Below are positions 26,250 to 33,345 of a DNA stretch of 64,000 bases, piece by piece. The stretch comes from Vreelandella titanicae BH1 (GTDB taxonomy: Bacteria; Pseudomonadota; Gammaproteobacteria; Pseudomonadales; Halomonadaceae). Numbering within the stretch: position 1 is the first letter of the stretch; each line of letters begins with the position of its first letter. The notes beneath the pieces are model-generated. The model was not told the DNA's origin. It saw only the letters and a program-made list of their open reading frames with translations, and did no database searches. Location of the stretch: NCBI RefSeq assembly GCF_000336575.1, contig NZ_AOPO01000011.1:62001-126000 (forward strand), given 5' to 3'. The position numbers and the translations under genes were made by a program.

Positions 26250-26282
26250 TTTATAACGTGCCAACCTGAAACAGGGCTGAAA
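26250..26282 (-). promoter_or_regulatory. CopR-type promoter motif, copy 2
   Basis: Minus strand: TTTCAG, 5 bases, TTTCAG, then GTTGGCACG and a -10 TTATAA. It is nearly identical to the block at 24494-24526, with the same repeat spacing and -10 position, and drives the small ORF and copC-copD. Confidence 0.55.
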
Positions 26283-26342
26283 ACGGCGGGAAAAATGACT
26301 TGTGACAACATTTAGGTATTGGGATTGGTTTCCCCTTTACCT

Positions 26343-26373
26343 TTGGGCTACCTATAGGTTGTAGGCTTATAAC
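26343..26373 (+). promoter_or_regulatory. Candidate MerR-type promoter of the Met-rich protein gene
   Basis: TTGGGC, a 19-base spacer, TATAAC. The spacer contains a 10-base palindrome (ACCTATAGGT). An overlong 19-base spacer with a dyad is the layout of MerR/CueR-activated promoters. No merR-type gene is in the window, so this is suggestive only. Confidence 0.35.
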
Positions 26374-26441
26374 GTAAGCTAACTCCGCCTTCTTCTGTAG
26401 GAAAAGGCGATGTCTCGACCAGCAACATGAGAGGAAATATC

Positions 26442-26993
26442 ATGGTTAAGCACAAGGTGATTTTTGCCCTTGGTCTGGCTGCAAGCCTCAGTGTCACAAG
26501 CAGCGTCATCTTCGCTCAAGGTATGAACCAAGGCGCCCAAGGTCAAGGCAATATGATGGGCGGCCAAGGCGGTATGGGTTCGGGCATGATGATGGGCAGT
26601 CAAGAAGGCATGTACCCAGGAATGATGATGGGAGGGCAAAGTGGGATGATGCCTTGTCCAATGATGGGAGGCATGGGGACTATGTCCGGCATGGTCGGTA
26701 TGCTCGACGAGCAGCAGATGAGTACCATGCGTGAGATGCGTCAGGAACACCGCGTGGCCCAATTTGAGCGGATGGGCGAAATGATGAACCTTCGCGACGA
26801 CATGATGCAAATCATGCAGGCTGAGCGACCAGAGCCAGAGGAAGTAAAGGCGCTGCATGCCCAAATGGCCAACCTTCATGGCGATATGATGGCTGATAAT
26901 GTGCGTATGCATAATCAGATGCAGGACTTACTAACCGATGAGCAGCGTGAACAGATGAGGGGAAGCATGCGCAGCTACCATGGCCCGCAATAA
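26442..26993 (+). CDS. Met-rich periplasmic Spy/CpxP-like protein
   Basis: A 183-residue exported protein. ATG 26442 is chosen because GAGGAAA lies just upstream. A signal peptide (IFALGLAASLSVTSSVIFAQ) is followed by a Gly/Met/Gln-rich segment (about residues 30-90, repeated GMMMG and MGG units), then a helical Spy/LTXXQ-like domain (LDEQQMSTMREMRQEHR, then LLTDEQREQMR). Met-rich segments bind Cu+, and LTXXQ proteins act as periplasmic chaperones or metal-stress sensors. The local role is therefore probably copper buffering. It is transcribed opposite to the rest of the copper cluster. Confidence 0.82.
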   Translation: MVKHKVIFALGLAASLSVTSSVIFAQGMNQGAQGQGNMMGGQGGMGSGMMMGSQEGMYPGMMMGGQSGMMPCPMMGGMGTMSGMVGMLDEQQMSTMREMRQEHRVAQFERMGEMMNLRDDMMQIMQAERPEPEEVKALHAQMANLHGDMMADNVRMHNQMQDLLTDEQREQMRGSMRSYHGPQ

Positions 26994-27006
26994 GCCTTGG
27001 CGATGA

Positions 27007-27306
27007 AGTGAACTTCACCTCACGCCGGGTGAGGGCACCGAGTACAAACTGACAATGGAAGAAGGCGCTGTCGCGACATTCGCTTGGACCTCCGTTGGTG
27101 GGCCACTTAATTTCGACACCCACTGTGACGGAAATGGCAACTCGATCAGCGATGAGAAAGGGCGTGGTTTGCCCAAAGACGAAGGCGAACGTGAAGCTGA
27201 CTTCACCGGTAACCAAGGTTGGTTCTTTCATAATCGCAATGATAACGACGTGACCGTGGTGTTGCGTGTTAGAGGGGACTATGTGGAGCTGAATAAGGTT
27301 TTCTAA
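27007..27306 (+). pseudogene. C-terminal fragment of a transmembrane anchor protein
   Basis: About 99 codons (LTPGEGTEYKLTMEEG, FAWTSVGGPLNFDTHCDG, GNQGWFFHNRN, VTVVLRVRGDYVEL) match the C-terminal domain of the transmembrane anchor proteins often found beside metal-efflux genes. The N-terminal membrane helix is missing, a TGA sits in frame at 27004-27006, and an internal ATG at 27055 has no good ribosome site. It is therefore a truncated remnant directly after the Met-rich gene. Confidence 0.65.
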
Positions 27307-27314
27307 AGCAGTGG

Positions 27315-27346
27315 CCTCTAGCGCTCTCCTGAGGGCTAGAGGTTTT
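27315..27346 (+). terminator. Terminator after the anchor-protein fragment
   Basis: CCTCTAGC pairs with GCTAGAGG, with further inner pairs, and TTTT follows. It closes the plus-strand unit that begins at 26442. Confidence 0.75.
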
Positions 27347-27423
27347 CCTCCCATCAGCGTTGTTAAAATGATGGGTAAGCGTTTACAAAATTAGGTGAGA
27401 CAGTAATTAATGGGTTATCTGGT

Positions 27424-27603
27424 TTAATAATATTTAGGCTTATATGCGAAAAAACTGAAAGTCTTCTTTTGGCCGAAGCGGGTGCAGCCAGGGCTTAAGC
27501 GAATTGGCTTTGGCAGTCTTCCTTCCGAGGACCAACGCCAAACAGTGGGTCGTGACACCCCGTAACGCTACGCATCCGTATTTTTCGTACTGAGATAATA
27601 GGA
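27424..27603 (-). pseudogene. Decayed AlpA-family phage/island regulator
   Basis: In one minus-strand frame the sequence reads YYLSTKNTDA, a TAG at 27568-27570, then RYGVSRPTVWRW, EGRLPKPIRLSPGCTRF and a stop at 27424. This is the compact helix-turn-helix of AlpA proteins, which usually open LSTK-x-x-A-x-RYGVS. The stop falls where a charged residue is normal, and there is no proper start, so the gene is dead. AlpA genes travel with tyrosine integrases in prophages and islands. Its place beside the 3' end of ssrA, a classic integration site, is significant. Confidence 0.65.
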
Positions 27604-27652
27604 ATCCAGCAGGAAGGCACCGGTTTTACTTGGGATGGTATTTGGGATGGGA

Positions 27653-27679
27653 AAACAAAAAAAGCACCCGTAGGTGCTT
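27653..27679 (-). terminator. Intrinsic terminator of ssrA
   Basis: Minus strand: AAGCACC, TACG loop, GGTGCTT, then a run of T. It lies 17 bases past the mature 3' end of tmRNA. Confidence 0.88.
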
Positions 27680-27695
27680 GATTTGCATAGTAAGG

Positions 27696-28075
27696 TGGTG
27701 GAGGCGGCGGGAATTGAACCCGCGTCCGCCAGCACGCGCCTATTGGCTCTACATGCTTAGATTTCGTCATTTGATTTAACGCAACTGACTCCGACGATCA
27801 GGATTCAGCCACGCGAGTCTTCTAAAGTTTAGCGCTTGGCGAGAAGACACCACCAAACGCGATCCTATCAGCTTTAGCTCGTATCCCCTCAGCGATGAAT
27901 AGGCACATCACCTTGGGGCCAGACAAGAAGCTAACAGTGTTTAAGCTGCTAGCGCGCCTTGAGCGTAGTTTTCGTCATTTGCGACTATTTTTCGTGATGT
28001 GGGATTTACGAGATACATCACGCTCTCGGCATGCACCGCAAGGGTTGTCACCGGCGTCGAAACCATGTCGCCCCC
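27696..28075 (-). ncRNA. ssrA: Transfer-messenger RNA (tmRNA)
   Basis: The 5' end (GGGGGCGACATGG, then TTCGACGCCGGTGACAA) pairs over 7 bases with the 3' end, which carries an encoded CCA and the T-arm GGTTCAATTCCC. The tag reading frame is at 27941-27982 on the minus strand and encodes ANDENYAQGALAA followed by TAA. Length is about 380 bases. tmRNA frees stalled ribosomes and tags incomplete proteins for degradation. Its partner gene smpB lies 45 bases upstream. The 3' half is a frequent integration site for islands, and AlpA remnants lie just beyond it. Confidence 0.97.
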
Positions 28076-28120
28076 TTATTTCAGTTGAGCATTCTAACGT
28101 GCTCACACCTGATTGACCAG

Positions 28121-28612
28121 TTATGCCTTGTTATGTTCCCGCATAATTCGACCTTTTTGGCGGCTCCAGTCGCGATCTTTTTCTGTTGCGCGTTTGTCAT
28201 GCAGCTGTTTACCGGTCACTAGCGCCAGCTCGCACTTCACTTTATTGCGTTTCCAGTAAAGCTTGAGGGGCACACAGGTGTGGCCTTTGTCCTGGGTGAT
28301 CGAAAAGATTTTGGCGATCTCTTTGCGATGCAGCAGCAGTTTGCGGGTGCGCGTCGGGTCAGCAATCTCGTGTGTGCTCGCAGTATTCAGCGGCATGATA
28401 TGACTACCCAGCAGAAACGCTTCGCCGTTACGAACCAAAATATAGGTATCGGTGAGCTGAGCCTTACCGGCGCGCAGGCTCTTCACTTCCCAGCCAGCGA
28501 GCGATAGCCCTGCCTCGAAGGTCTCATCGATATGGTACTCAAACCGTGCCTTCTTGTTTTGGGCAATAACGCTGCTACCGGGGCCCTTACTGTTACCTTT
28601 CTTAGTGGCCAT
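28121..28612 (-). CDS. smpB: SsrA-binding protein SmpB
   Basis: A 163-residue protein with an OB-fold core ([37 protein letters not shown]) and a basic C-terminal tail ([20 protein letters not shown]). The tail follows the mRNA path in the stalled ribosome. It binds tmRNA and is needed for trans-translation. It is transcribed just ahead of ssrA on the same strand, a common arrangement. Length and both ends fit the family. Confidence 0.97.
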   Translation of the reverse strand: MATKKGNSKGPGSSVIAQNKKARFEYHIDETFEAGLSLAGWEVKSLRAGKAQLTDTYILVRNGEAFLLGSHIMPLNTASTHEIADPTRTRKLLLHRKEIAKIFSITQDKGHTCVPLKLYWKRNKVKCELALVTGKQLHDKRATEKDRDWSRQKGRIMREHNKA

Positions 28613-28737
28613 GGAACCTCATAATTAATCTGTCAGTGGCTTCCCCTTCGTTATTTGGGGAGGCGTGATACCATTTAGGGTCTGAAAAATGTTTCCCATG
28701 ATACGCTTTGGGCACTGTGAAGTCAGCGGAGAGGTCA

Positions 28738-29172
28738 ATGCCAACCGTCAATCGTTCCGCCTTAGTGCGGCACACCCCCCAGAAAATGTTCGATCTGGTT
28801 AACGACTTCGAACGCTACCCGGAGTTTTTGCCAGGCTGCCGCCAGGCGCGTTTGCTCGAACATGATGATGTGCATCTGATCGGCGAAATGACCCTGGGTC
28901 GTGCCGGTGTTGAGCAAACCATCACCACGCGCAACGAACTTTTTGCGCCCGAGCGTATTGAGCTGTCGCTGGTAAAAGGGCCGTTCAAGCGGCTTAAAGG
29001 TCGCTGGCTGTTTATCCCCATGGGGGAGGATGCCTGCAAGGTGAGCCTTGAGATGGAGTTTGAGTTCGCCAACCGGCTGCTCAGTATGGCGTTCGGCAAA
29101 CTCTTTCAGCAAATCGCTGGCCAGCTAGTCGATGCCTTTACCAAGCGCGCAAACGAGCTGTATGGGCGCTGA
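28738..29172 (+). CDS. ratA: RatA/CoQ10-like START-fold protein
   Basis: A 144-residue polyketide cyclase/START-fold protein (SALVRHTPQKMFDLVNDFERYPEFLPGC opening). In E. coli RatA blocks 70S ribosome formation; homologues (Coq10 type) bind ubiquinone intermediates. ATG 28738 has GAGAGG upstream; an in-frame ATG at 28708 adds ten non-family residues. It overlaps ratB by 11 bases and is divergent from smpB, as in many gammaproteobacteria. Confidence 0.93.
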   Translation: MPTVNRSALVRHTPQKMFDLVNDFERYPEFLPGCRQARLLEHDDVHLIGEMTLGRAGVEQTITTRNELFAPERIELSLVKGPFKRLKGRWLFIPMGEDACKVSLEMEFEFANRLLSMAFGKLFQQIAGQLVDAFTKRANELYGR

Positions 29173-29479
29173 AGCGCTTGCGGTTGAGGTAGCCTTCGCG
29201 TTGCCTTCCAAACAGCGCATAGTGGCTCTGCGCGTGCCTGAGGGCACTACGGCACGTCAGGCCGTTGCCTTGGCCGATTTGCCCACGCTCTTTCCTGATG
29301 TGCCCGGCGAAACCTTTGCTCAGGCGCCGCTGGGCATTTTCGGTAAAGCGCTACGTGAACCCGATACCCATCTATTACGCGACGGGGATCGGGTCGAAGT
29401 TTACCGGCCGTTGGCGATCGACCCCAAGGCCGCTCGCCTAGAGCGCGCTAAGCGTCAAGCGAGCGACCCGAAGCGTTAA
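29162..29479 (+). CDS. ratB: RnfH/RatB family protein
   Basis: A 105-residue protein of the UPF0125 (RnfH) family with a ubiquitin-like beta-grasp fold (VEVAFALPSKQRIVALRVPEG, LRDGDRVEVYRPL, then a basic tail with DPKAARLERAK). The start ATG 29162 overlaps the end of ratA by 11 bases, so translation is probably coupled. The biochemical role is not firmly known. Confidence 0.92.
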   Translation: MGAEALAVEVAFALPSKQRIVALRVPEGTTARQAVALADLPTLFPDVPGETFAQAPLGIFGKALREPDTHLLRDGDRVEVYRPLAIDPKAARLERAKRQASDPKR

Positions 29480-29485
29480 CCGCTT

Positions 29486-29944
29486 TTAAGGCTGTTGAAC
29501 AGGCTGTGTGCCCTCAGGTGGCCGCGTCTGGGTGCTCTCTGTAGGGAGGGCATCCATTGGATCAACGCCTTCCGTTGCAGGCCCCATGCTGCTATCGCCT
29601 TCAAACGGTAGCTCTTTGGATAGATCCCCCTCTTGCTCAATGTTCACCAGGCGGCCCTGGGGATCGAAGGTGAGCGTTACGCGACGCTGCTCTACATCGC
29701 CATACGCTTTATCTAAACGAAACACATAATCCCACTGGCTGGCGTCAAAGGGCGCTTCCAGCAATGGCCTGCCCATTACGTAAGTCACCTGCTCTTGGGT
29801 CATGCCTGGCTGAAGCTGGCTGACCATTTCCTGAGTGACCAGGTTGCCTTGGGGAATATCGCGCTTGTACACGCCTACGTAGCTGCAGCCGCTAATGACA
29901 GTAAGGGCAACGGAGAGCGTGATGATTTGAGTCAATTTTTGCAT
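29486..29944 (-). CDS. bamE: Outer-membrane assembly lipoprotein BamE
   Basis: A 152-residue lipoprotein: signal with lipobox VISGC, lipidated at Cys20, and a SmpA/OmlA domain (VYKRDIPQGNLVTQEMVSQLQPGMTQEQVTYVMGRPLL). A Pro/Glu/Thr-rich tail after residue 110 is longer than in E. coli. BamE is part of the BamABCDE machine that inserts beta-barrels into the outer membrane. It is convergent with ratB (6 bases apart) and divergent from fur (72 bases). Confidence 0.95.
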   Translation of the reverse strand: MQKLTQIITLSVALTVISGCSYVGVYKRDIPQGNLVTQEMVSQLQPGMTQEQVTYVMGRPLLEAPFDASQWDYVFRLDKAYGDVEQRRVTLTFDPQGRLVNIEQEGDLSKELPFEGDSSMGPATEGVDPMDALPTESTQTRPPEGTQPVQQP

Positions 29945-30016
29945 TTGGGCCTATTCTTCACTATCGTGGTTTCGGTTGATCATACCCGACCTAACCAGTT
30001 ACTGCGAAGAGCGACC

Positions 30017-30468
30017 ATGGCCGATCAGAACCATGAATTGCGCAAAGCCGGTCTAAAAGTGACCCTGCCGCGCGTCAAGATACTTCAAATTCTCGAAAAT
30101 GTTTCGGGTCAGCACCACCTTAGCGCGGAAGAAGTGTACAAAACACTGATTGATGCGGGCGAAGATGTTGGCTTGGCAACCGTATACCGCGTATTGACTC
30201 AGTTCGAGTCAGCGGGCTTGGTAATTCGTCATAATTTCGACGGAGGCCATGCGGTATTCGAGATGACCCAAGAGGATCACCATGACCACATGTGTGCCTT
30301 GAAAGCGGCGAAATCATTGAGTTCGTTGATGAAATCATTGAACGCCGTCAGCAAGAAATCGCTGAAGAGCACGGCTACGAACTAGTGGATCATGCTCTGG
30401 TGCTCTATGTACGTCCGCGCGGTTCCGACGTGACGCGCCAGGACAGCGGGCCGACGAACAAGAAATAG
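30017..30468 (+). pseudogene. fur: Ferric uptake regulator Fur, frameshifted in this sequence
   Basis: From ATG 30017 the sequence encodes a normal Fur N-terminus: winged helix (ELRKAGLKVTLPRVKILQILE, HHLSAEEVYKTL, GLATVYRVLTQFE) and the start of the metal/dimer domain (FEMTQEDHHDHM). After base 30292 the frame is lost. The family C-terminus (CLESGEIIEFVDEIIERRQ ... VLYVRPRG) continues in the next frame to a stop at 30466-30468; one added G after ATG restores it. Read literally the product ends at 30385 with a wrong tail and without the CxxC-type site. Fur is rarely lost in free-living relatives, so an indel error is likely. Neighbours bamE and recN are as in relatives. Confidence 0.88.
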
Positions 30469-30521
30469 TGTTCGTAGGTCGCTGTTAGTCGCAGACCGTT
30501 AATCGCGGTTCGAAATATAAG

Positions 30522-30582
30522 CGCCCCTGAGCCATTTGGCCGAATTCCTGGTTAACTGAATTCGCCAAGTGGATCAGGGGCG
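30522..30582. terminator. Long bidirectional terminator between fur and recN
   Basis: An extended interrupted stem (CGCCCCTGA with TCAGGGGCG, inner CCA/TGG and GAATTC/GAATTC pairs) with T-rich sequence after it. It ends both convergent transcripts. Confidence 0.85.
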
Positions 30583-30661
30583 TTTGTTTTGCTGTGTGCA
30601 GATGTGCTGTATAGCTGTGCGCTATAGAAATGCACAGAAACGGCGCAGGGCGCCCGCTCAA

Positions 30662-32335
30662 TCAGTGCGGCGGGCGTTGGCTGGCGTGCAGCATCTCCCG
30701 AGCGTGGGCGAGGGTTTGGTCAGAAAGCGTGACGCCGCCCAGCATGCGCGCCAGTTCGCTGATGCGGCCCTGTTCGTCGAGTAGCGCCATCTGGGTCAGC
30801 GTTGTATCGCGCTTCGCCTGTTTCTCGATATGCAGGTGCTGGTGCGCCTGTGCTGCCACCTGGGGTAGGTGGGTCACGGTCATGACCTGGCCGTTTTCGC
30901 CCAGTTTGCGCAGCAGTTGGCCAACGATCTCTGCGGTGGCCCCCGAGATACCCACATCCACTTCGTCAAACACCAGGCTGGGCACGGTTGAGTGCGTCGC
31001 CGCGACCACTTGAATCGCCAGGCTAATCCGCGACAACTCACCGCCGGAGGCGACTTTGGTCAATGGGCGAGCGGGTTGGCCGGGGTTGGCGCTAATCAAA
31101 AACTGCACGCGATCGAGACCTTCAGGGGAGGGCGCGTCTTTAGCGGTGACCTCCACTTCAAAACGGGCTTTGCCCATGGCCAAAAAGCCCAGTTGCTGCT
31201 GCACCTCTTTACCCAAGCGAAGTGCGGCTTTTTGACGGCTCTCGCTGAGTTTTTTCGCCTCTTGGCGATAGTCTTCGCGTAGCTCGACGACCCGCGCACT
31301 GAGTGCCTCCAAGTCATTGCCACCCTCTTCTAACTGCGCGACTTCCCGCTGTAGGTCAGCATGCAGGGCGCATAGCTCATCAGGAGCAACGTGATGCTTG
31401 CGGGCAATCCGGTGTACGTCGGTCATTCGTTCTTCAACCCAGGCGAGCCGCTCAGGATCTAATTCGGTGGTGCTGGCGAGGCGGTTAAGCTCGCTGGAGG
31501 CCTCTTCCACTTGAATGCGCGCATCGCTCAGCATGGCAAGCGTGTTCGCCAGGGTGCCTTTGTCGCTACCTGGCAGTGCGCTTAAGTGGGTAAACGCTTG
31601 GTTGAGTAAGGAGAGCGCGCCGCCCTCGTCACTGGCGCAGCAGTCGGCGGCAAACTGGGTTTCGCGCAGGGTCTCTTCCGCGTGAGCCAGGGTGTGCTGC
31701 TCTTCCTCTAACGTGGCTAATTCACCTTCCGCTAAACCGAGCTGATCCAGCTCTTCTACTTGGTAACGCAGCAACTGCCGTTTGGCCTCAACTTCACTGC
31801 CTTCTTCGCTTAGCTTCTTCAAGTGCCGACGCGCACTGCGCCACTCGCGGAACGTTTCAGCTAATTGAGTGGTGGCATCGTTTAGGCCTGCGTAATCGTC
31901 CAGCAGGGCAAGGTGGGTCTCTTCGCGCATCAGCGCATGGTGAGCATGCTGTCCATGAATTTGAATCAGCTGCTCGCCGAGGGATTTTAGATCCGAGATA
32001 GTCGCGGGTTGGCCGTTAATCCAGGCTTTGGAACGGCCGTTGGCGGTGACCACACGGCGCAGCAAGCATTCCTCAGCGGGGAGCTCCCGCGCCGTTAGCC
32101 ACTCGATGGCGGCGGGCAGGTGTTGAATGTCGAAGCGTGCGGAGAGGTCCGTACGCTCGCGGCCGTGACGCACGCTTCCGGCGTCGGCACGCTCGCCCAG
32201 GCAGAGCCCAAGGGCGCCTAACAGGATCGATTTGCCCGCGCCGGTTTCCCCGGTAATCGCGGTCATACCGCCGGTCAAGTCGAGTTCTAAGTGATCGACA
32301 ATGGCGAAATCTTGAATAGCTAGCTGAGTAAGCAT
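30662..32335 (-). CDS. recN: DNA repair protein RecN
   Basis: A 557-residue SMC-like ATPase: Walker A GETGAGKS near residues 30-37, a long coiled-coil middle (about 150-370), and the C-terminal ABC half with SGGELSRISLAIQV and Walker B VFDEVDVGISG. It takes part in double-strand break repair with RecA by bridging DNA ends. In many bacteria it is LexA-controlled; no clear SOS box was identified upstream. Divergent from grpE, convergent with fur. Confidence 0.96.
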   Translation of the reverse strand: MLTQLAIQDFAIVDHLELDLTGGMTAITGETGAGKSILLGALGLCLGERADAGSVRHGRERTDLSARFDIQHLPAAIEWLTARELPAEECLLRRVVTANGRSKAWINGQPATISDLKSLGEQLIQIHGQHAHHALMREETHLALLDDYAGLNDATTQLAETFREWRSARRHLKKLSEEGSEVEAKRQLLRYQVEELDQLGLAEGELATLEEEQHTLAHAEETLRETQFAADCCASDEGGALSLLNQAFTHLSALPGSDKGTLANTLAMLSDARIQVEEASSELNRLASTTELDPERLAWVEERMTDVHRIARKHHVAPDELCALHADLQREVAQLEEGGNDLEALSARVVELREDYRQEAKKLSESRQKAALRLGKEVQQQLGFLAMGKARFEVEVTAKDAPSPEGLDRVQFLISANPGQPARPLTKVASGGELSRISLAIQVVAATHSTVPSLVFDEVDVGISGATAEIVGQLLRKLGENGQVMTVTHLPQVAAQAHQHLHIEKQAKRDTTLTQMALLDEQGRISELARMLGGVTLSDQTLAHAREMLHASQRPPH

Positions 32336-32427
32336 GGCGCCTCCTGAGGCGGTACAGCATAGAAGCTGGATACTTATCCAATAGTTGTTGATTTATACAG
32401 TAGTTAATAACTCACTTCAATGCACCT

Positions 32428-32456
32428 CTTGAGATGGAATTTATGGCCCCCATATA
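32428..32456 (+). promoter_or_regulatory. Sigma-32 heat-shock promoter of grpE
   Basis: CTTGAG, about 14 bases, CCCCATATA, 90 bases before the grpE start. It matches the sigma-32 consensus (CTTGAAA ... CCCCATNT) closely. Confidence 0.85.
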
Positions 32457-32545
32457 GCGTGCATGATCAGTCAAAGCGAGTGACTTAAAGCTTACTTCTT
32501 TGCGCGCCGCCCGCGTGGCCGCGCTCTACTTTTTAGGAGCACAAC

Positions 32546-33187
32546 ATGGCGAAAGAACCGCAAACACCAATGGACGATGAGCTGGCCCGCCACGAGCAAG
32601 ACGCCGATGGCGCCGAGCAAGCAGCTGAGAAAGTTGCTGAAGAGCGCTTGATGGAGGGCGAGCTGGAAGGATTGATCAATGACGAAGAGGCGCTAGAAGA
32701 CAGCGTCGACAACCCGGAAGCGGAAATGCTGGCAGCCCAAGTAGGTGAGTTAGAGCAGAGCTTGGCCGAAGCCAAGGATCAGGCCCTACGCGCCGCCGCT
32801 GAAGCGCAAAACGTGCGCCGTCGTGCGGAGCAGGAAGCGGAAAAAGCCCGCAAGTTTGCCCTGGAGAAGTTCGTTAAAGAGCTGCTGCCAGTGGTGGATA
32901 GCCTGGAAAAAGCGCTTGAGACCATGGAAGAGGGTGCATCGGAAGTTCACCGTGAAGGTGTTTCCATGACCTTGAAAATGCAGCTGGATGTACTCAACAA
33001 GTTCGGCGTTGAAAGCATTGAACCCCATGGTGAGCCCTTCGACCCGCAAGTGCACGAAGCCATGACCATGGTGCCTAACCCGGATCTTGATCCGAACACC
33101 GTGATGGACGTTATGCAGAAAGGCTATTTACTCAATGGACGCTTGGTGCGCCCAGCGATGGTTGTAGTGAGTAAAAAAGCCGATTAA
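32546..33187 (+). CDS. grpE: Nucleotide exchange factor GrpE
   Basis: A 213-residue co-chaperone: an acidic N-terminal part, a long helix (about 75-125, [21 protein letters not shown]) and a C-terminal beta domain ([32 protein letters not shown]). It releases ADP from DnaK. AGGAG lies 8 bases before ATG. It has its own sigma-32 promoter and precedes dnaK, which has a second one. Confidence 0.97.
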   Translation: MAKEPQTPMDDELARHEQDADGAEQAAEKVAEERLMEGELEGLINDEEALEDSVDNPEAEMLAAQVGELEQSLAEAKDQALRAAAEAQNVRRRAEQEAEKARKFALEKFVKELLPVVDSLEKALETMEEGASEVHREGVSMTLKMQLDVLNKFGVESIEPHGEPFDPQVHEAMTMVPNPDLDPNTVMDVMQKGYLLNGRLVRPAMVVVSKKAD

Positions 33188-33232
33188 GCCACTGGCGGCA
33201 CAGAGTTTGAAAAAAGTGTGTGAAAAAAAGCC

Positions 33233-33260
33233 CTTGAAATGTCAGCGGCGGCCCCCAAAT
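33233..33260 (+). promoter_or_regulatory. Sigma-32 promoter between grpE and dnaK
   Basis: CTTGAAA, 13 bases, CCCCAAAT, about 85 bases before dnaK. The -35 is a perfect match. A GC-rich hairpin-prone leader follows. Confidence 0.85.
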
Positions 33261-33345
33261 AAAGGGCAACCCCGCGGGGAAACCCGCAGACAAGCTTTAA
33301 AAACTAAATTTTCAGTTTTGTAACAACCGAATTCGAGGTATTGCT

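Noticed and set aside
26033..26269. 78-codon plus-strand frame
   Set aside because: It is antisense to the 51-codon minus-strand ORF, which has the shared repeat and promoter; no plus-strand signals were seen.
16361..27695. Duplicate of the ssrA 3' end as an attachment-site copy
   Set aside because: Searched by eye for the GGTTCAATTCCCGCC-type block; none was found in this window.
27495..27770. Minus-strand frame running out of the ssrA 3' end
   Set aside because: It translates the tRNA-like end and terminator of tmRNA; the AlpA-like relic is in a different frame.
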